From assembly GCA_050117315.1 (NCBI GenBank), contig JASFMY010000074.1, positions 1-33,412 on the forward strand: 33,412 bases of DNA, written 5' to 3'. Below, piece by piece: positions 15,378 to 24,100 of the stretch. Numbering within the stretch: position 1 is the stretch's first letter; each line of letters begins with the position of its first letter. The position numbers and the translations under genes are program-made. The notes beneath the pieces are model-generated. The model worked only from the letters and a program-made list of their open reading frames with translations, was not told the DNA's origin and ran no database searches. Source of the stretch: JANQIV01 sp050117315 (GTDB taxonomy: Bacteria > Bacteroidota > Ignavibacteria > Ignavibacteriales > Melioribacteraceae).

Positions 15378-15582
15378 AATCAAATGTTTGGTTTGCTATA
15401 AAAAGTTTAGAACATATATCTCCTTTGAACCTGCCGTTTTTTCTGCATTGTTCAAATTGTTTTAGTAATGCTTCAAAGCTGTTATCTATACCAACAATAT
15501 CAAAATCATCAAGTGATTTCCCGCATTCTGTACAGAATTCAAGATCTAATTTTTCAATTTTTTTCAATTTTTCATTTTCCAT
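15355..15582 (-). CDS. Small protein with CxxC motif, unknown function
   Basis: 75 residues from the ATG at 15582, which has AAAGGATG upstream and starts 7 nt after the stop of the upstream gene. An earlier in-frame ATG at 15651 would overlap that gene by 62 nt and is less likely. The protein is charged at the N-terminus, then FCTECGKSLDD supplies a CxxC pair, followed by single cysteines in EQCRKNG and DICSKLF. This suggests one small metal-binding or zinc-ribbon-like fold. It has no signal peptide. The 3' end overlaps that of btuF by 23 nt tail to tail. It forms a two-gene unit with the next membrane gene; function unknown. Confidence 0.68.
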   Translation of the reverse strand: MENEKLKKIEKLDLEFCTECGKSLDDFDIVGIDNSFEALLKQFEQCRKNGRFKGDICSKLFIANQTFDSTEDLSN

Positions 15583-15589
15583 ATTCAAT

Positions 15590-15901
15590 TCATCCTTTCG
15601 GCTCCCAGTCTGATCCTTCACAGGGAATATAATCAACTTTCGGATGTTCATCGTATTTCATACAAATCACGGCAGTTTCATCAAAACTTTTACACGAGGA
15701 ACAAAGTGTATCAAAAATTATTTCCTTATTCTTATCTCTAAAAATTTTGTATTGGAGATATGCCGGGTATATAACCACCCCGTAAACCGCCATAATGCTT
15801 ATAGTCCACCAAAATTTATAGTCCATCCACTCAATCGCTAACCAAAGAATCGGAATTAAAATAGCGATTCTAATTAATGTCCAATAAACTATTGCGCCCA
15901 T
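15590..15901 (-). CDS. Small membrane protein with C-terminal cysteine motif
   Basis: 103 residues: two predicted membrane helices (about 5-23 and 30-48), a basic loop (LQYKIFRDKNKE), and a cysteine-bearing tail with LCSSCKSFDE, VICMKYDEHP and IPCEGSDWEPKG. The C-x2-C, C, C spacing suggests a metal-binding tail, probably cytoplasmic. Tails with a similar ending (C.k.dehP ... CegsdWepk) occur on small hypothetical proteins of this group, from memory. It lies 7 nt upstream of the CxxC gene on the same strand, so the two are probably coexpressed and may act together. Function unknown. Confidence 0.72.
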   Translation of the reverse strand: MGAIVYWTLIRIAILIPILWLAIEWMDYKFWWTISIMAVYGVVIYPAYLQYKIFRDKNKEIIFDTLCSSCKSFDETAVICMKYDEHPKVDYIPCEGSDWEPKG

Positions 15902-15970
15902 TTATCGAAAATTTAGGTTAAAAAAAAACGAAATACTAATTAACTTAACAATATTAATGAACTCTTCAAA

Positions 15971-16001
15971 TTGATTTTAGGGGTTTATTGCATTAACTTT
16001 A
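15971..16001 (+). promoter_or_regulatory. Bacteroidota-type promoter of the glycan operon
   Basis: TTG (15971-15973), exactly 20 nt, then TAACTTTA (15994-16001), a TAnnTTT match ending in A instead of G. A transcript would start around 16008, about 33 nt before the ATG of the first glycosyltransferase. Confidence 0.6.
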
Positions 16002-16040
16002 ATTCCTATTTTTTTAGATGAGAGGAATTAATTAGAGATA

Positions 16041-17090
16041 ATGAATAACACTGAAAATCCCCCTAAAGCTAAGAATGAATCACAACCGAGAAAGAAGAAA
16101 TATTATTATAGAAAAAGATATTATAACAAGAACAAGCAAAAACAAACCCCCGAGAAAACAAATTTCAAGAAAGTATCAGTTTTAGTTCCTCTCTATAACG
16201 AGGAAGAGTCACTTAGACCGCTGTATATAGAAACTAAGAAATCCGTAAATTCAATTAATTCAGATTATGAAATTTTATTTGTGGACGACGGAAGTACTGA
16301 TAAATCGCTTCAAGTAATAAGAGAGCTTTGCAGGGAAGACAAAAAAATAAATTACATAAGTTTCAGGAAAAATTACGGCAAAGCTGCTGCACTTCAGGTT
16401 GGTTTTAAAAACGTAACAGGCGATGCGGTTATTACAATGGATGCTGATCTACAGGATGACCCCGCTGAAATTCCCAATTTACTGAAAAAACTAAACGAAG
16501 GTTTCGACCTTGTATCTGGATGGAAGAAGAAAAGAAAAGACCCGTTTATTAAAAAGCATTCTTCAAAATTCTTTAACTACATTACAAAATTAATGACCGG
16601 GATTAAAATTCATGATTTTAACTGCGGGCTAAAAGCATATAGGCGCGAAGTTGTAAAAAACGTAACTCTCTACGGTGAACTTCACAGGTATATCCCTGTG
16701 CTTGCAGACTGGAAAGGATTCTCGGTTTCGGAGATTGCAGTTAAACATTCTCCAAGAAGGTACGGTAAAACCAAGTACGGCATTTCAAGATTCTTCAAAG
16801 GCTTTGTTGATTTAATTACCGTATTATTTACAACCCGTTATAATAGAAGGCCTATGCATTTGTTCGGGTTGATGGGAGCTTTATCTTTTTTTCTAGGTTT
16901 GATTGTGAGCGGTTATTTAACTTTTGAAAAATTGTACTTCGGGAAATATATAAGCAATAGGCCGCTTTTGTTTTTGGGAATACTTTTAATAATCGTCGGT
17001 ATACAATTTTTTTCAATCGGACTGATTGGCGAAATCATTGTACACCAAAACAAAGACGACAGTGAATATTTAATTAAAGATAAAAAATAA
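16041..17090 (+). CDS. Polyprenyl-phosphate glycosyltransferase, GT2 (DPM1/GtrB-like)
   Basis: 349 residues. A very basic 40-residue N-terminal extension rich in Lys/Arg/Tyr is followed by a GT-A domain: VSVLVPLYNEEES, EILFVDDGSTD, and the metal-binding DADLQDDP (134-141), then DFNCGLKAYRREV. The C-terminus carries two membrane helices (about 280-300 and 312-338). This build matches enzymes that transfer a hexose from a nucleotide sugar to undecaprenyl phosphate on the cytoplasmic face. The lipid-linked sugar is then used by membrane glycosyltransferases. Donor sugar cannot be told from sequence. It is the first gene of the plus-strand operon, 28 nt before the GT9 gene. The basic extension is unusual for the family and may contact membrane phosphates. 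Confidence 0.9.
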   Translation: MNNTENPPKAKNESQPRKKKYYYRKRYYNKNKQKQTPEKTNFKKVSVLVPLYNEEESLRPLYIETKKSVNSINSDYEILFVDDGSTDKSLQVIRELCREDKKINYISFRKNYGKAAALQVGFKNVTGDAVITMDADLQDDPAEIPNLLKKLNEGFDLVSGWKKKRKDPFIKKHSSKFFNYITKLMTGIKIHDFNCGLKAYRREVVKNVTLYGELHRYIPVLADWKGFSVSEIAVKHSPRRYGKTKYGISRFFKGFVDLITVLFTTRYNRRPMHLFGLMGALSFFLGLIVSGYLTFEKLYFGKYISNRPLLFLGILLIIVGIQFFSIGLIGEIIVHQNKDDSEYLIKDKK

Positions 17091-17118
17091 CCCAACCTAA
17101 AACCCGCTTATCAAAAAT

Positions 17119-18216
17119 ATGATTGAATTCAAAGACATAAAATTTGACTGCCGGTATTTTAGAGGGGATATTCCTTGCAAGCCTCATAAAAACTACAACG
17201 TTCACTGCAAAGAAAACGACGGGTCTGATTGCGAGTATTATGAAAAAGCCGGTTATAAAATTTTAATCATCAAACTCGGTGCTACGGGTGATGTTATAAG
17301 AACTACACCCATTTTAACAAGGCTTAAAAAAGAACACCCGGATGCGAGAGTTTATTGGCTTACGCTTTCACCGGAGGTAATACCTGCTTCGGTTGACGAA
17401 GTGCTGCAGCCTACAGCAGATGTATTAATTTACCTGCAGTCAATTGAATTTGATTTATCCATAAACCTTGACAAAGATAAAGAAGCCTGTGCACTGCTGA
17501 ATAACATCAATTCAAAAGTGAAAAAAGGTTTTATACTTAAAGACGGTAAGCCTTACCCGGCTGATAAAGATGCTGAGCATAAATATCTGACGGGAATATT
17601 CGATACGCTGAGCAAAGTAAATACAAGAAATTACATGGATGAAGTTTTCGAGGTTTGCGGTTTTGATTATAACGGTGAAAAATATATACTTGACTCATTT
17701 GACGAATATAAAAACGACTGGGAATTAGACAGATCAAAAAAAATTATCGGGCTAAACACAGGCTGCGGCGGAAGATGGACTTCCAGGCTCTGGCCAAACG
17801 AATACTGGATTGAACTGATTAATAATTTAATAGATAAGGGCTGCGAAGTTGTTCTGCTTGGCGGAAAAATAGAAGACGAAAGAAATAAATATTTATCCGA
17901 AAATACCGGCGCAGTTTATTTTGGGTATTTCCATTTACAAAAATTCATTAATCTTATGAACCAATGCGATTTGGTTGTAACCGGTGTAACAATGGCAATG
18001 CACATTACGCTTGCACTCAAAAAAAAGATAGTTCTCTTCAATAATATTTTCAACAAACATGAGTTTGAACTTTTCGGACTGGGTGAAATAATTGAACCGA
18101 CAAAAGAATGCAAGTGTTTTTACCAACCCCGGTGCACAAATGATGAATACCAGTGCATGAATTTCATTAAACCTGTTAAAGTATTGGATACAATTCAAAA
18201 GTTTCTCGGAATATGA
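17119..18216 (+). CDS. Glycosyltransferase family 9 (heptosyltransferase-like) with cysteine-rich ends
   Basis: 365 residues. The GT9 core is clear: ILIIKLGATGDVIRTTPIL (about 50-68), GLNTGCGGRWTSRLWP with the donor-binding loop, EVVLLGGKIEDE and CDLVVTGVTMAMHI. Family members move heptose or similar sugars from ADP/nucleotide donors onto lipid A-type acceptors. Two cysteine clusters frame it: CRYFRGDIPCKPHKNYNVHC followed by CEYY at the N-terminus, and CKCFYQPRC with QC near the C-terminus. Such clusters suggest bound zinc or disulfides and are not needed for GT9 catalysis. A strong ribosome site is not visible before the ATG. The stop overlaps the start of the next gene by 4 nt (ATGA), so the two are translationally coupled. 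Confidence 0.87.
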   Translation: MIEFKDIKFDCRYFRGDIPCKPHKNYNVHCKENDGSDCEYYEKAGYKILIIKLGATGDVIRTTPILTRLKKEHPDARVYWLTLSPEVIPASVDEVLQPTADVLIYLQSIEFDLSINLDKDKEACALLNNINSKVKKGFILKDGKPYPADKDAEHKYLTGIFDTLSKVNTRNYMDEVFEVCGFDYNGEKYILDSFDEYKNDWELDRSKKIIGLNTGCGGRWTSRLWPNEYWIELINNLIDKGCEVVLLGGKIEDERNKYLSENTGAVYFGYFHLQKFINLMNQCDLVVTGVTMAMHITLALKKKIVLFNNIFNKHEFELFGLGEIIEPTKECKCFYQPRCTNDEYQCMNFIKPVKVLDTIQKFLGI

Positions 18217-19340
18217 AAATAACAATTCTTTCAACAGCTTATCCGTTAAGAGGAGGTATCGCACATTTCAACGGGCTTCTTTATAACGAATTATCGAAAG
18301 AACACGAAGTAAAGGTTATTACTTTCAAAAGGCAGTATCCGTCGTTACTGTTTCCGGGCAAGTCACAGCTTGAGTCCGGGGACACTGTTGAAAAAATCCC
18401 GAGCAAGGTTTTGGTTGATTCTATTAACCCGCTAAACTGGTATTCCGTTGCGAAAAAAATTCAAAAGGATGCCCCGGATTTATTGATCTTTAAATACTGG
18501 ATGCCTTTCTTCGCACCGTGTTTCGGGCTTATAACAAGAATAGTAAAGAACAATAAGAGAACCAACGCGCTCGTGATTTGCGATAACGTTATCCCGCATG
18601 AAAAAAGACCGGGCGATGTTGCTTTAACAAAATACTTTTTTAATAACGTGGATTACTTTGTTTTAATGTCGGGCTCGGTAAAAAAAGATTTGCTTACAAT
18701 CAAAGCAAATGCAAAATATTCTTTATTGTTTCATCCTGTTTATTCAAATTTCGGTACCGGTGTTGATAAAAAAACAGCCAGGGAAAAGCTTAAAACAGCC
18801 AGGGAAAAAGTAATCCTGTTTTTCGGTTTCATCAGGAAATATAAAGGGCTGGATACTCTTATTGAAGCAGCGGCTGTGTTAAAGAAAAAAGGCAAAACAG
18901 ATATAGGCATTTTAGTTGCCGGCGAGTTTTATGACGACGAACAAAAGTACAGGGATTTAATAAAAGAAAAAAAAGTAGAAGATCAATTATATTTATATAA
19001 CGATTTTATCCCGACAAGCGAAGTTAAATATTATTTTTCAGCAGCAGATGTTGTGGTTCTGCCTTATAAAGATGCAACACAAAGCGGGATAGTACAAATT
19101 GCCAATAACTTTGAAAAACCGATTATTGCAACAAACGTCGGCGGGTTGTCGGAAGTAATTAAAAATGGTGAAACGGGTTATCTTATTGAAAGCAATAATC
19201 CCGCGCAATTGGCAGAAAAAATTATAAAATTTTACGATGAAAACAAAGAACAAGTATTTGTTGAAAATGTAAAAAAAGAATTAGATAAATTTTCCTGGCA
19301 GAAATTTACAGACGGTTTAATTGAGCTAACTCAAAAATAA
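18213..19340 (+). CDS. Glycosyltransferase family 4
   Basis: 375 residues of GT-B fold. The N-lobe has TILSTAYPLRGGIAHFN and the C-lobe has VILFFGFIRKYKGLDTLIEA, followed by DVVVLPYKDATQSGIVQIA in place of the usual EGFG...E loop, and PIIATNVGGLSEVI. Retaining sugar transfer from a nucleotide donor in surface-glycan synthesis is expected. Between the lobes a 17-bp direct repeat (from 18771 and 18792, period 21 bp) encodes KTAREKL followed by KTAREKV, an in-frame local duplication in the hinge. It overlaps the GT9 gene by 4 nt and is followed after 18 nt by the YfhO gene. Confidence 0.9.
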   Translation: MKITILSTAYPLRGGIAHFNGLLYNELSKEHEVKVITFKRQYPSLLFPGKSQLESGDTVEKIPSKVLVDSINPLNWYSVAKKIQKDAPDLLIFKYWMPFFAPCFGLITRIVKNNKRTNALVICDNVIPHEKRPGDVALTKYFFNNVDYFVLMSGSVKKDLLTIKANAKYSLLFHPVYSNFGTGVDKKTAREKLKTAREKVILFFGFIRKYKGLDTLIEAAAVLKKKGKTDIGILVAGEFYDDEQKYRDLIKEKKVEDQLYLYNDFIPTSEVKYYFSAADVVVLPYKDATQSGIVQIANNFEKPIIATNVGGLSEVIKNGETGYLIESNNPAQLAEKIIKFYDENKEQVFVENVKKELDKFSWQKFTDGLIELTQK

Positions 19341-19358
19341 AAATTACCCGAAAATAAA

Positions 19359-21908
19359 ATGGCAAAATCAAAAAAAAGACAACAAAAGAAAGAACAGAAA
19401 CCAGGTTTCCTAAACGAGTTTTCAATTGATAAATACATCCCCCCGAAATATCAAACAGTTGCCGTTATCGGGATTATACTTTTGATATTTCTAATATATT
19501 TTTCTCCCATGTATTTTGGCGGCAAGACTTTTGAGTCAGGCGATATTATTACTTCTAAAAGTGTAGCATCTTATTTAGATAAAGAAAAGGATGGCTACAC
19601 GCTTTGGTATCCTCATATTTTTTGCGGTATGCCTGCTCACGGTATTGTAGTAGGTTACAAATGGTTTAATTTAATGTATGTTGGAATTAGATCCTTACGC
19701 GATTTGTTTATGATTCCGTTTTCTGTTGATTATGCTAAGTGGTCCTTTTATTTAATTCTGCTGGCTTTCACAAGTTATTTATATATAAACCATCTAACAA
19801 AAGACAAGCTTATTAGTTTATTTGGAGGAATTACCACCTCTTTGAGTACCGGCATAATATTATTTTTGTTTATTGGACATGTTACAAAATTAGTTACGCT
19901 TGCATTTTATCCAATAATATTTTTGATACTTTTAAGATTCCAGGAAAAAATAAAACTCAGGGATTTTGCAATTCTCATTATTGCTCTGCAGTTATCAATA
20001 CAAGGATTTCATGTTCAAATAATATTCTATATGCTTTTTGCAATTTTTATTTATTATTTGTTTTATTTGATAAGATTGCTGATAAACAAAAACAAACAAC
20101 AAATTCAGAATATTATAAAATCGAGCTTGGCATTTGCAGGAGCTTTGATTATTGCGTTATTAATCCAGAGTGACAGCTTAACGCAAATATATAATTACAA
20201 TCCTTATTCAACGCGCGGAAGTGGAAGTATAGTTGAAAAAGAGAGTGAACCAAAATCTAAAAATATAGATTCCGACTTTTATCAATACGCAACGAATTGG
20301 TCTTTTTCGCCTCAAGAGATTATGACATTTATCGTTCCGTCATATTATGGATTCGGAAATTCAAAATATAGTGGACCATTAACCAACGGACGTGAAATAG
20401 AAGTTAATACTTACTTTGGACAAATGAATTCTGTCGATCTCCCCATGTATATGGGAATATTAATTTTCGTGCTGGGACTATTGGGTATTTACTTTAACTG
20501 GAAAAAACCTTTCATAAAATATTTAACAACATTAATTATTATATCGCTGTTTATATCTTTTGGCAGAACATTACCGATAGTTTATGACCTAATGTTTAAC
20601 TACTTCCCCTTCTTTGATAAGTTTAGGGTTCCTTCGATGATACTAGTGCTTGTTCAGCTTAGTTTCCCGCTTTTAGCAGCTTTCGGAGTTAAAAGTATAA
20701 TTGATTTAAGAAAAAGTAATAATGAGAAACAAATTGATTTGATAAAATATTTGGCTTACGGTTTTTCTATTTCATTGGTTTTATCATTTTTGTTGAACGG
20801 TGCTATATCAAGTTGGTTTGTGTCAAGGGTAACTGATTTTGCTGCCGGGCTAAGGGCATCTCATCCTCAATACACACAGCAATTCACTGCTTTATCCGAA
20901 TATATCGCGGAGATGTTTTTAAATGATTTACTTGTGGCCCTTTTTATTCTTTCGGTTTCGTTCTGGGCTTTTACGGCATATTTTAAATCAAAATTGAGTG
21001 CTAATTTTCTCGTACTTATTGTAATTGTTCTTTCCTGCATGGATTTGGGAAGAATCAACAACAGGGGCGCTAAGTACAATGAAAATCAAAACACTGAAAA
21101 CCTATTTACTAAACCTTCATATTTAACTTTTATTGAGCAGCAAAAAAACAACAATCCATTTAGATTATTGAATCTTAAGCAGGACGGCAGCCTCGGTTCA
21201 TTAAATAGGAATTCAAATTTTAACGCACATTTTTTTGTGGATGACTTATATGGGTATTCAGCAATAAAGCCAAGAACATACCAGGATTATATTGATGTAG
21301 TAGGTCCTGTAAACGCAACGATGTGGAATATGCTTAATGTCAAGTATATTATAACCGGCCGGGAAACAAACTTGCCTAATTTGAAATTATTAAATAAAAA
21401 TGATAATGAATTTGTTTACGAAAACATTTCTAGTTTACCAAGGACATATTTTGTAGATAGCGTGAGTATAAGCCCTTCAATAGATATATTGAATAAAGTA
21501 AAAAGCAATTCATTTGATCCCCGGAAGGTTGCTTTTGTTGAAGAGTCTGATTTGAAAATCGACAAACCAGACAGTAATGCTTTTGTTAATATCGATGATT
21601 ACAATGATGAGATAATCAATCTAAACGTAAAAGCGACAGGAAATAATTTCTTGTTCCTGGGTGATACTTTTTACCCGAATGGCTGGAAAGCTTATGTAGA
21701 TGATAACGAAACAAAAATATATAAAACCAATCACGGTTTTAGAGGAATTATTGTCCCTGAAGGAAATCATAAAGTTAAATTTGAATATGCACCAGTTTCC
21801 TTTATTTATTCCAAGTATATTTCATTAACGTTAAGCTCACTAACAATAGTATTACTGATATTGAGTTTTATTTTTAATAACAAAACTGCCAGCGTAAAAC
21901 CAGAATAA
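19359..21908 (+). CDS. YfhO-family polytopic membrane protein, probable lipid-linked glycosyltransferase
   Basis: 849 residues. A basic N-terminus (MAKSKKRQQKKEQK) precedes about a dozen membrane helices, ending with one at the extreme C-terminus. Features typical of the YfhO family (GT-C-like) are FGGKTFESGDIITSKS and HIFCGMPAHG in the first large outer loop, QGFHVQIIFYM, and a soluble domain (about 600-820) with YGYSAIKPRTYQDY, NMLNVKYIITGR and FYPNGWKAYVDD. YfhO members attach sugars from polyprenyl carriers to cell-wall polymers on the outer face. The first gene of the operon could supply the polyprenyl-linked donor. The acceptor is unknown. Length is normal for the family. Confidence 0.88.
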   Translation: MAKSKKRQQKKEQKPGFLNEFSIDKYIPPKYQTVAVIGIILLIFLIYFSPMYFGGKTFESGDIITSKSVASYLDKEKDGYTLWYPHIFCGMPAHGIVVGYKWFNLMYVGIRSLRDLFMIPFSVDYAKWSFYLILLAFTSYLYINHLTKDKLISLFGGITTSLSTGIILFLFIGHVTKLVTLAFYPIIFLILLRFQEKIKLRDFAILIIALQLSIQGFHVQIIFYMLFAIFIYYLFYLIRLLINKNKQQIQNIIKSSLAFAGALIIALLIQSDSLTQIYNYNPYSTRGSGSIVEKESEPKSKNIDSDFYQYATNWSFSPQEIMTFIVPSYYGFGNSKYSGPLTNGREIEVNTYFGQMNSVDLPMYMGILIFVLGLLGIYFNWKKPFIKYLTTLIIISLFISFGRTLPIVYDLMFNYFPFFDKFRVPSMILVLVQLSFPLLAAFGVKSIIDLRKSNNEKQIDLIKYLAYGFSISLVLSFLLNGAISSWFVSRVTDFAAGLRASHPQYTQQFTALSEYIAEMFLNDLLVALFILSVSFWAFTAYFKSKLSANFLVLIVIVLSCMDLGRINNRGAKYNENQNTENLFTKPSYLTFIEQQKNNNPFRLLNLKQDGSLGSLNRNSNFNAHFFVDDLYGYSAIKPRTYQDYIDVVGPVNATMWNMLNVKYIITGRETNLPNLKLLNKNDNEFVYENISSLPRTYFVDSVSISPSIDILNKVKSNSFDPRKVAFVEESDLKIDKPDSNAFVNIDDYNDEIINLNVKATGNNFLFLGDTFYPNGWKAYVDDNETKIYKTNHGFRGIIVPEGNHKVKFEYAPVSFIYSKYISLTLSSLTIVLLILSFIFNNKTASVKPE

Positions 21909-21911
21909 TAA

Positions 21912-23387
21912 ATGCAAGAGAATGTAAAATATTTTTTAAAGCACACTCTTGCTTACGGTATCAGCAATATTGCTCAAAAAGCATCTGGAATAATTTTAGT
22001 CCCTCTCTATACAAAATACTTGTCAACAGAAAAGTACGGGCAGCTTGGTATTCTACTCGTAACAATAATAATTCTTTCACAAGGTTTGACACTTGGACAA
22101 GGTCAGGCAATAATTAGATACAGTAATATTGAAGAATACAGAGAAAAACGTAAATCTATTTTTTTTACATTGCTCTCAATAATAGTAGTAATCGCTTTGC
22201 TTATAATCACCTTTGGCAAAATTTTTCTGGTTTACTTTGCTGATTTGTTTCATCAACGTGATATTTTTTATAGTTATCTAAACATTTGTATTTTTATTAT
22301 TGCCGTAACGTGTATCAATACGTTTCTTCTCAACAAGCTCAGAGCAGATGAAAAATCGACTCAATATACAATTACAGGTATTGCAAAGCTTGTTGTTAAC
22401 ATAACTTTAACTGTTTACCTCGTTGCGTTTCAAAACAAGGGGATAAATGGAATTTTATACTCAAATTTGGCAAGTGAAATAATTTCACTGTTGATTATTG
22501 TTCCTTACTTAAGAAATCAAATAATATTTCATTTTGAAAAGGACTTAGTTAAAGAATCTCTTAAATTCGGAATCCCTTTGATATTTAGCACTTTAGCGAT
22601 GAACTTTCTAAACTGGAGCGACAGGTATGTTCTAAAATTGTTAACCAACTATTCTACTTTAGGCTTGTATGAACTCGGTTACAAAACAGCGGGGATACTT
22701 AATATGTTTTTTATAGTTCCCTTTAATTTAACACTTATGCCATTAGCATATAAATTCTATAAACAAGAAGGCGACAAATTATTTTATTCAAAAATTCTAA
22801 CTTTCTTCTCTTTTGTTTTGTTTTGGGGTGGGCTTGCGCTTTCTGTATTCGGCAAAGAAGTTATACAGATTTTTGCATTAGATTCTTCTTATTATCCGGC
22901 TTACGAAGTTGTTCCGCTATTAACATTGTCATACTGTATATTTGGAGTAAGCCTTGTAACCATGTTAGCTTTATATTTAACAGGAAAAACAAACACTCTT
23001 GCAGTAATATTCGCCATCTGCTCATTGTTGAACATAGCATTAAACTTTGTGTTGATTCCACACTTAGGAATGATTGGAGCTGCATTAAATACTTTAATTG
23101 CTTTTGTTATTCTGTTGGTATTAACTACAATAACATCTAATAAATATTATAAAATTAATTTTGAATATGTACGACTAGTAAAAATAGTAATTGTAACTTT
23201 CTTATTATATTTCCTAGCGGAATTTTTCAGTAATTATAGTTTGTTGGTAAATATAATTATTAAATCCGTTATTATCATGCTATATCCGACAATAATTCTG
23301 CTAACAGGTTTTTTTAAGAAGGATGAAATCATACAGATGAAAAAAATGTTTAACAAAATTAAATCAAGTTATAATTTGAGGTCATGA
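21912..23387 (+). CDS. Wzx-like oligosaccharide flippase (PST/MOP family)
   Basis: 491 residues with about 12-14 membrane helices. The N-terminus LAYGISNIAQKASGIILVPL, the loop YLSTEKYGQLG, and the middle part PLIFSTLAMNFLNWSDRYVL are typical of polysaccharide-biosynthesis exporters, which flip undecaprenyl-linked repeat units to the periplasmic side. The start lies 3 nt after the YfhO stop. The stop overlaps the next start (ATGA), so expression is coupled to the FkbM methyltransferase. No Wzy polymerase or chain-length regulator is obvious in the window; a single-unit or GT-C-based product is possible. Confidence 0.9.
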   Translation: MQENVKYFLKHTLAYGISNIAQKASGIILVPLYTKYLSTEKYGQLGILLVTIIILSQGLTLGQGQAIIRYSNIEEYREKRKSIFFTLLSIIVVIALLIITFGKIFLVYFADLFHQRDIFYSYLNICIFIIAVTCINTFLLNKLRADEKSTQYTITGIAKLVVNITLTVYLVAFQNKGINGILYSNLASEIISLLIIVPYLRNQIIFHFEKDLVKESLKFGIPLIFSTLAMNFLNWSDRYVLKLLTNYSTLGLYELGYKTAGILNMFFIVPFNLTLMPLAYKFYKQEGDKLFYSKILTFFSFVLFWGGLALSVFGKEVIQIFALDSSYYPAYEVVPLLTLSYCIFGVSLVTMLALYLTGKTNTLAVIFAICSLLNIALNFVLIPHLGMIGAALNTLIAFVILLVLTTITSNKYYKINFEYVRLVKIVIVTFLLYFLAEFFSNYSLLVNIIIKSVIIMLYPTIILLTGFFKKDEIIQMKKMFNKIKSSYNLRS

Positions 23388-24094
23388 TTAAAAAAGTTAG
23401 AGAAATAATACCAAAAAAAATCAGGAAGAACCTTCAAACAAAAATCTTTAATTGCGGTAGTTTATATGCCCAAAAAACTTTTTCACAAGAAGGAGAAGAT
23501 TTAATTTTAAGGAAATTTTTTGCTAGGCGGAATGAAGGCTTTTATGTTGATGTTGGAGCTCATCACCCTAAAAGATTTTCAAACACATATCACTTTTATA
23601 AGTTAGGCTGGCGGGGAATAAATATAGACGCCACACCGGGCAGCATGAAACTATTCGATAAATTTAGACCAAGAGATATAAACCTTGAAATCCCAGTTTC
23701 AGACAAGAATGAAACTCTGGAATACTATATTTTTGATGACCCAGCACTAAATACATTTTCAAAAGAAATATCAGACAAACGCATTGAAGAAGGTTACTAC
23801 AAATTAGTAAATACTGTGAGGCTCTCAACTCAATCATTGAATAGTATTTTCGATTCATATCTTCCTCAAGATACCAATATTGATTTTTTAACCATTGATG
23901 TGGAGGGGTTTGAACTGCCAATTTTACAATCGATGGATTTTATGAAATACCGCCCTAATGTTATACTTGTTGAAGCAATTGAATCCTCACTGGATAAGAT
24001 TTTAAACGGAAATTTAAACAAACTGTTAAAATCAAACAAATACGCTTTTTTTGCAAAAACATTTAATACACTATTCTTTAAATCAATGATTTAA
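23384..24094 (+). CDS. FkbM-family methyltransferase
   Basis: 236 residues. A class I SAM-dependent methyltransferase fold is shown by YVDVGAHHP (motif I), GINIDATPGSM (acidic ribose-binding end of strand 2), ALNTFSKE and FLTIDVEGFELPIL (motif IV region), then VEAIE. FkbM-type enzymes O-methylate hydroxyls, and within glycan clusters they are usually taken to methylate a sugar. The SQEGEDLILRKFF start is common in the family. It overlaps the flippase gene by 4 nt and is followed after 6 nt by a glycosyltransferase, so it sits inside the operon. The exact acceptor is unknown. Confidence 0.88.
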   Translation: MIKKVREIIPKKIRKNLQTKIFNCGSLYAQKTFSQEGEDLILRKFFARRNEGFYVDVGAHHPKRFSNTYHFYKLGWRGINIDATPGSMKLFDKFRPRDINLEIPVSDKNETLEYYIFDDPALNTFSKEISDKRIEEGYYKLVNTVRLSTQSLNSIFDSYLPQDTNIDFLTIDVEGFELPILQSMDFMKYRPNVILVEAIESSLDKILNGNLNKLLKSNKYAFFAKTFNTLFFKSMI

Positions 24095-24100
24095 TAATAC

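Noticed and set aside
16913..17095. Minus-strand open frame of 60 residues in the GT2 gene
   Set aside because: Shadow of the membrane-helix coding region of the glycosyltransferase.
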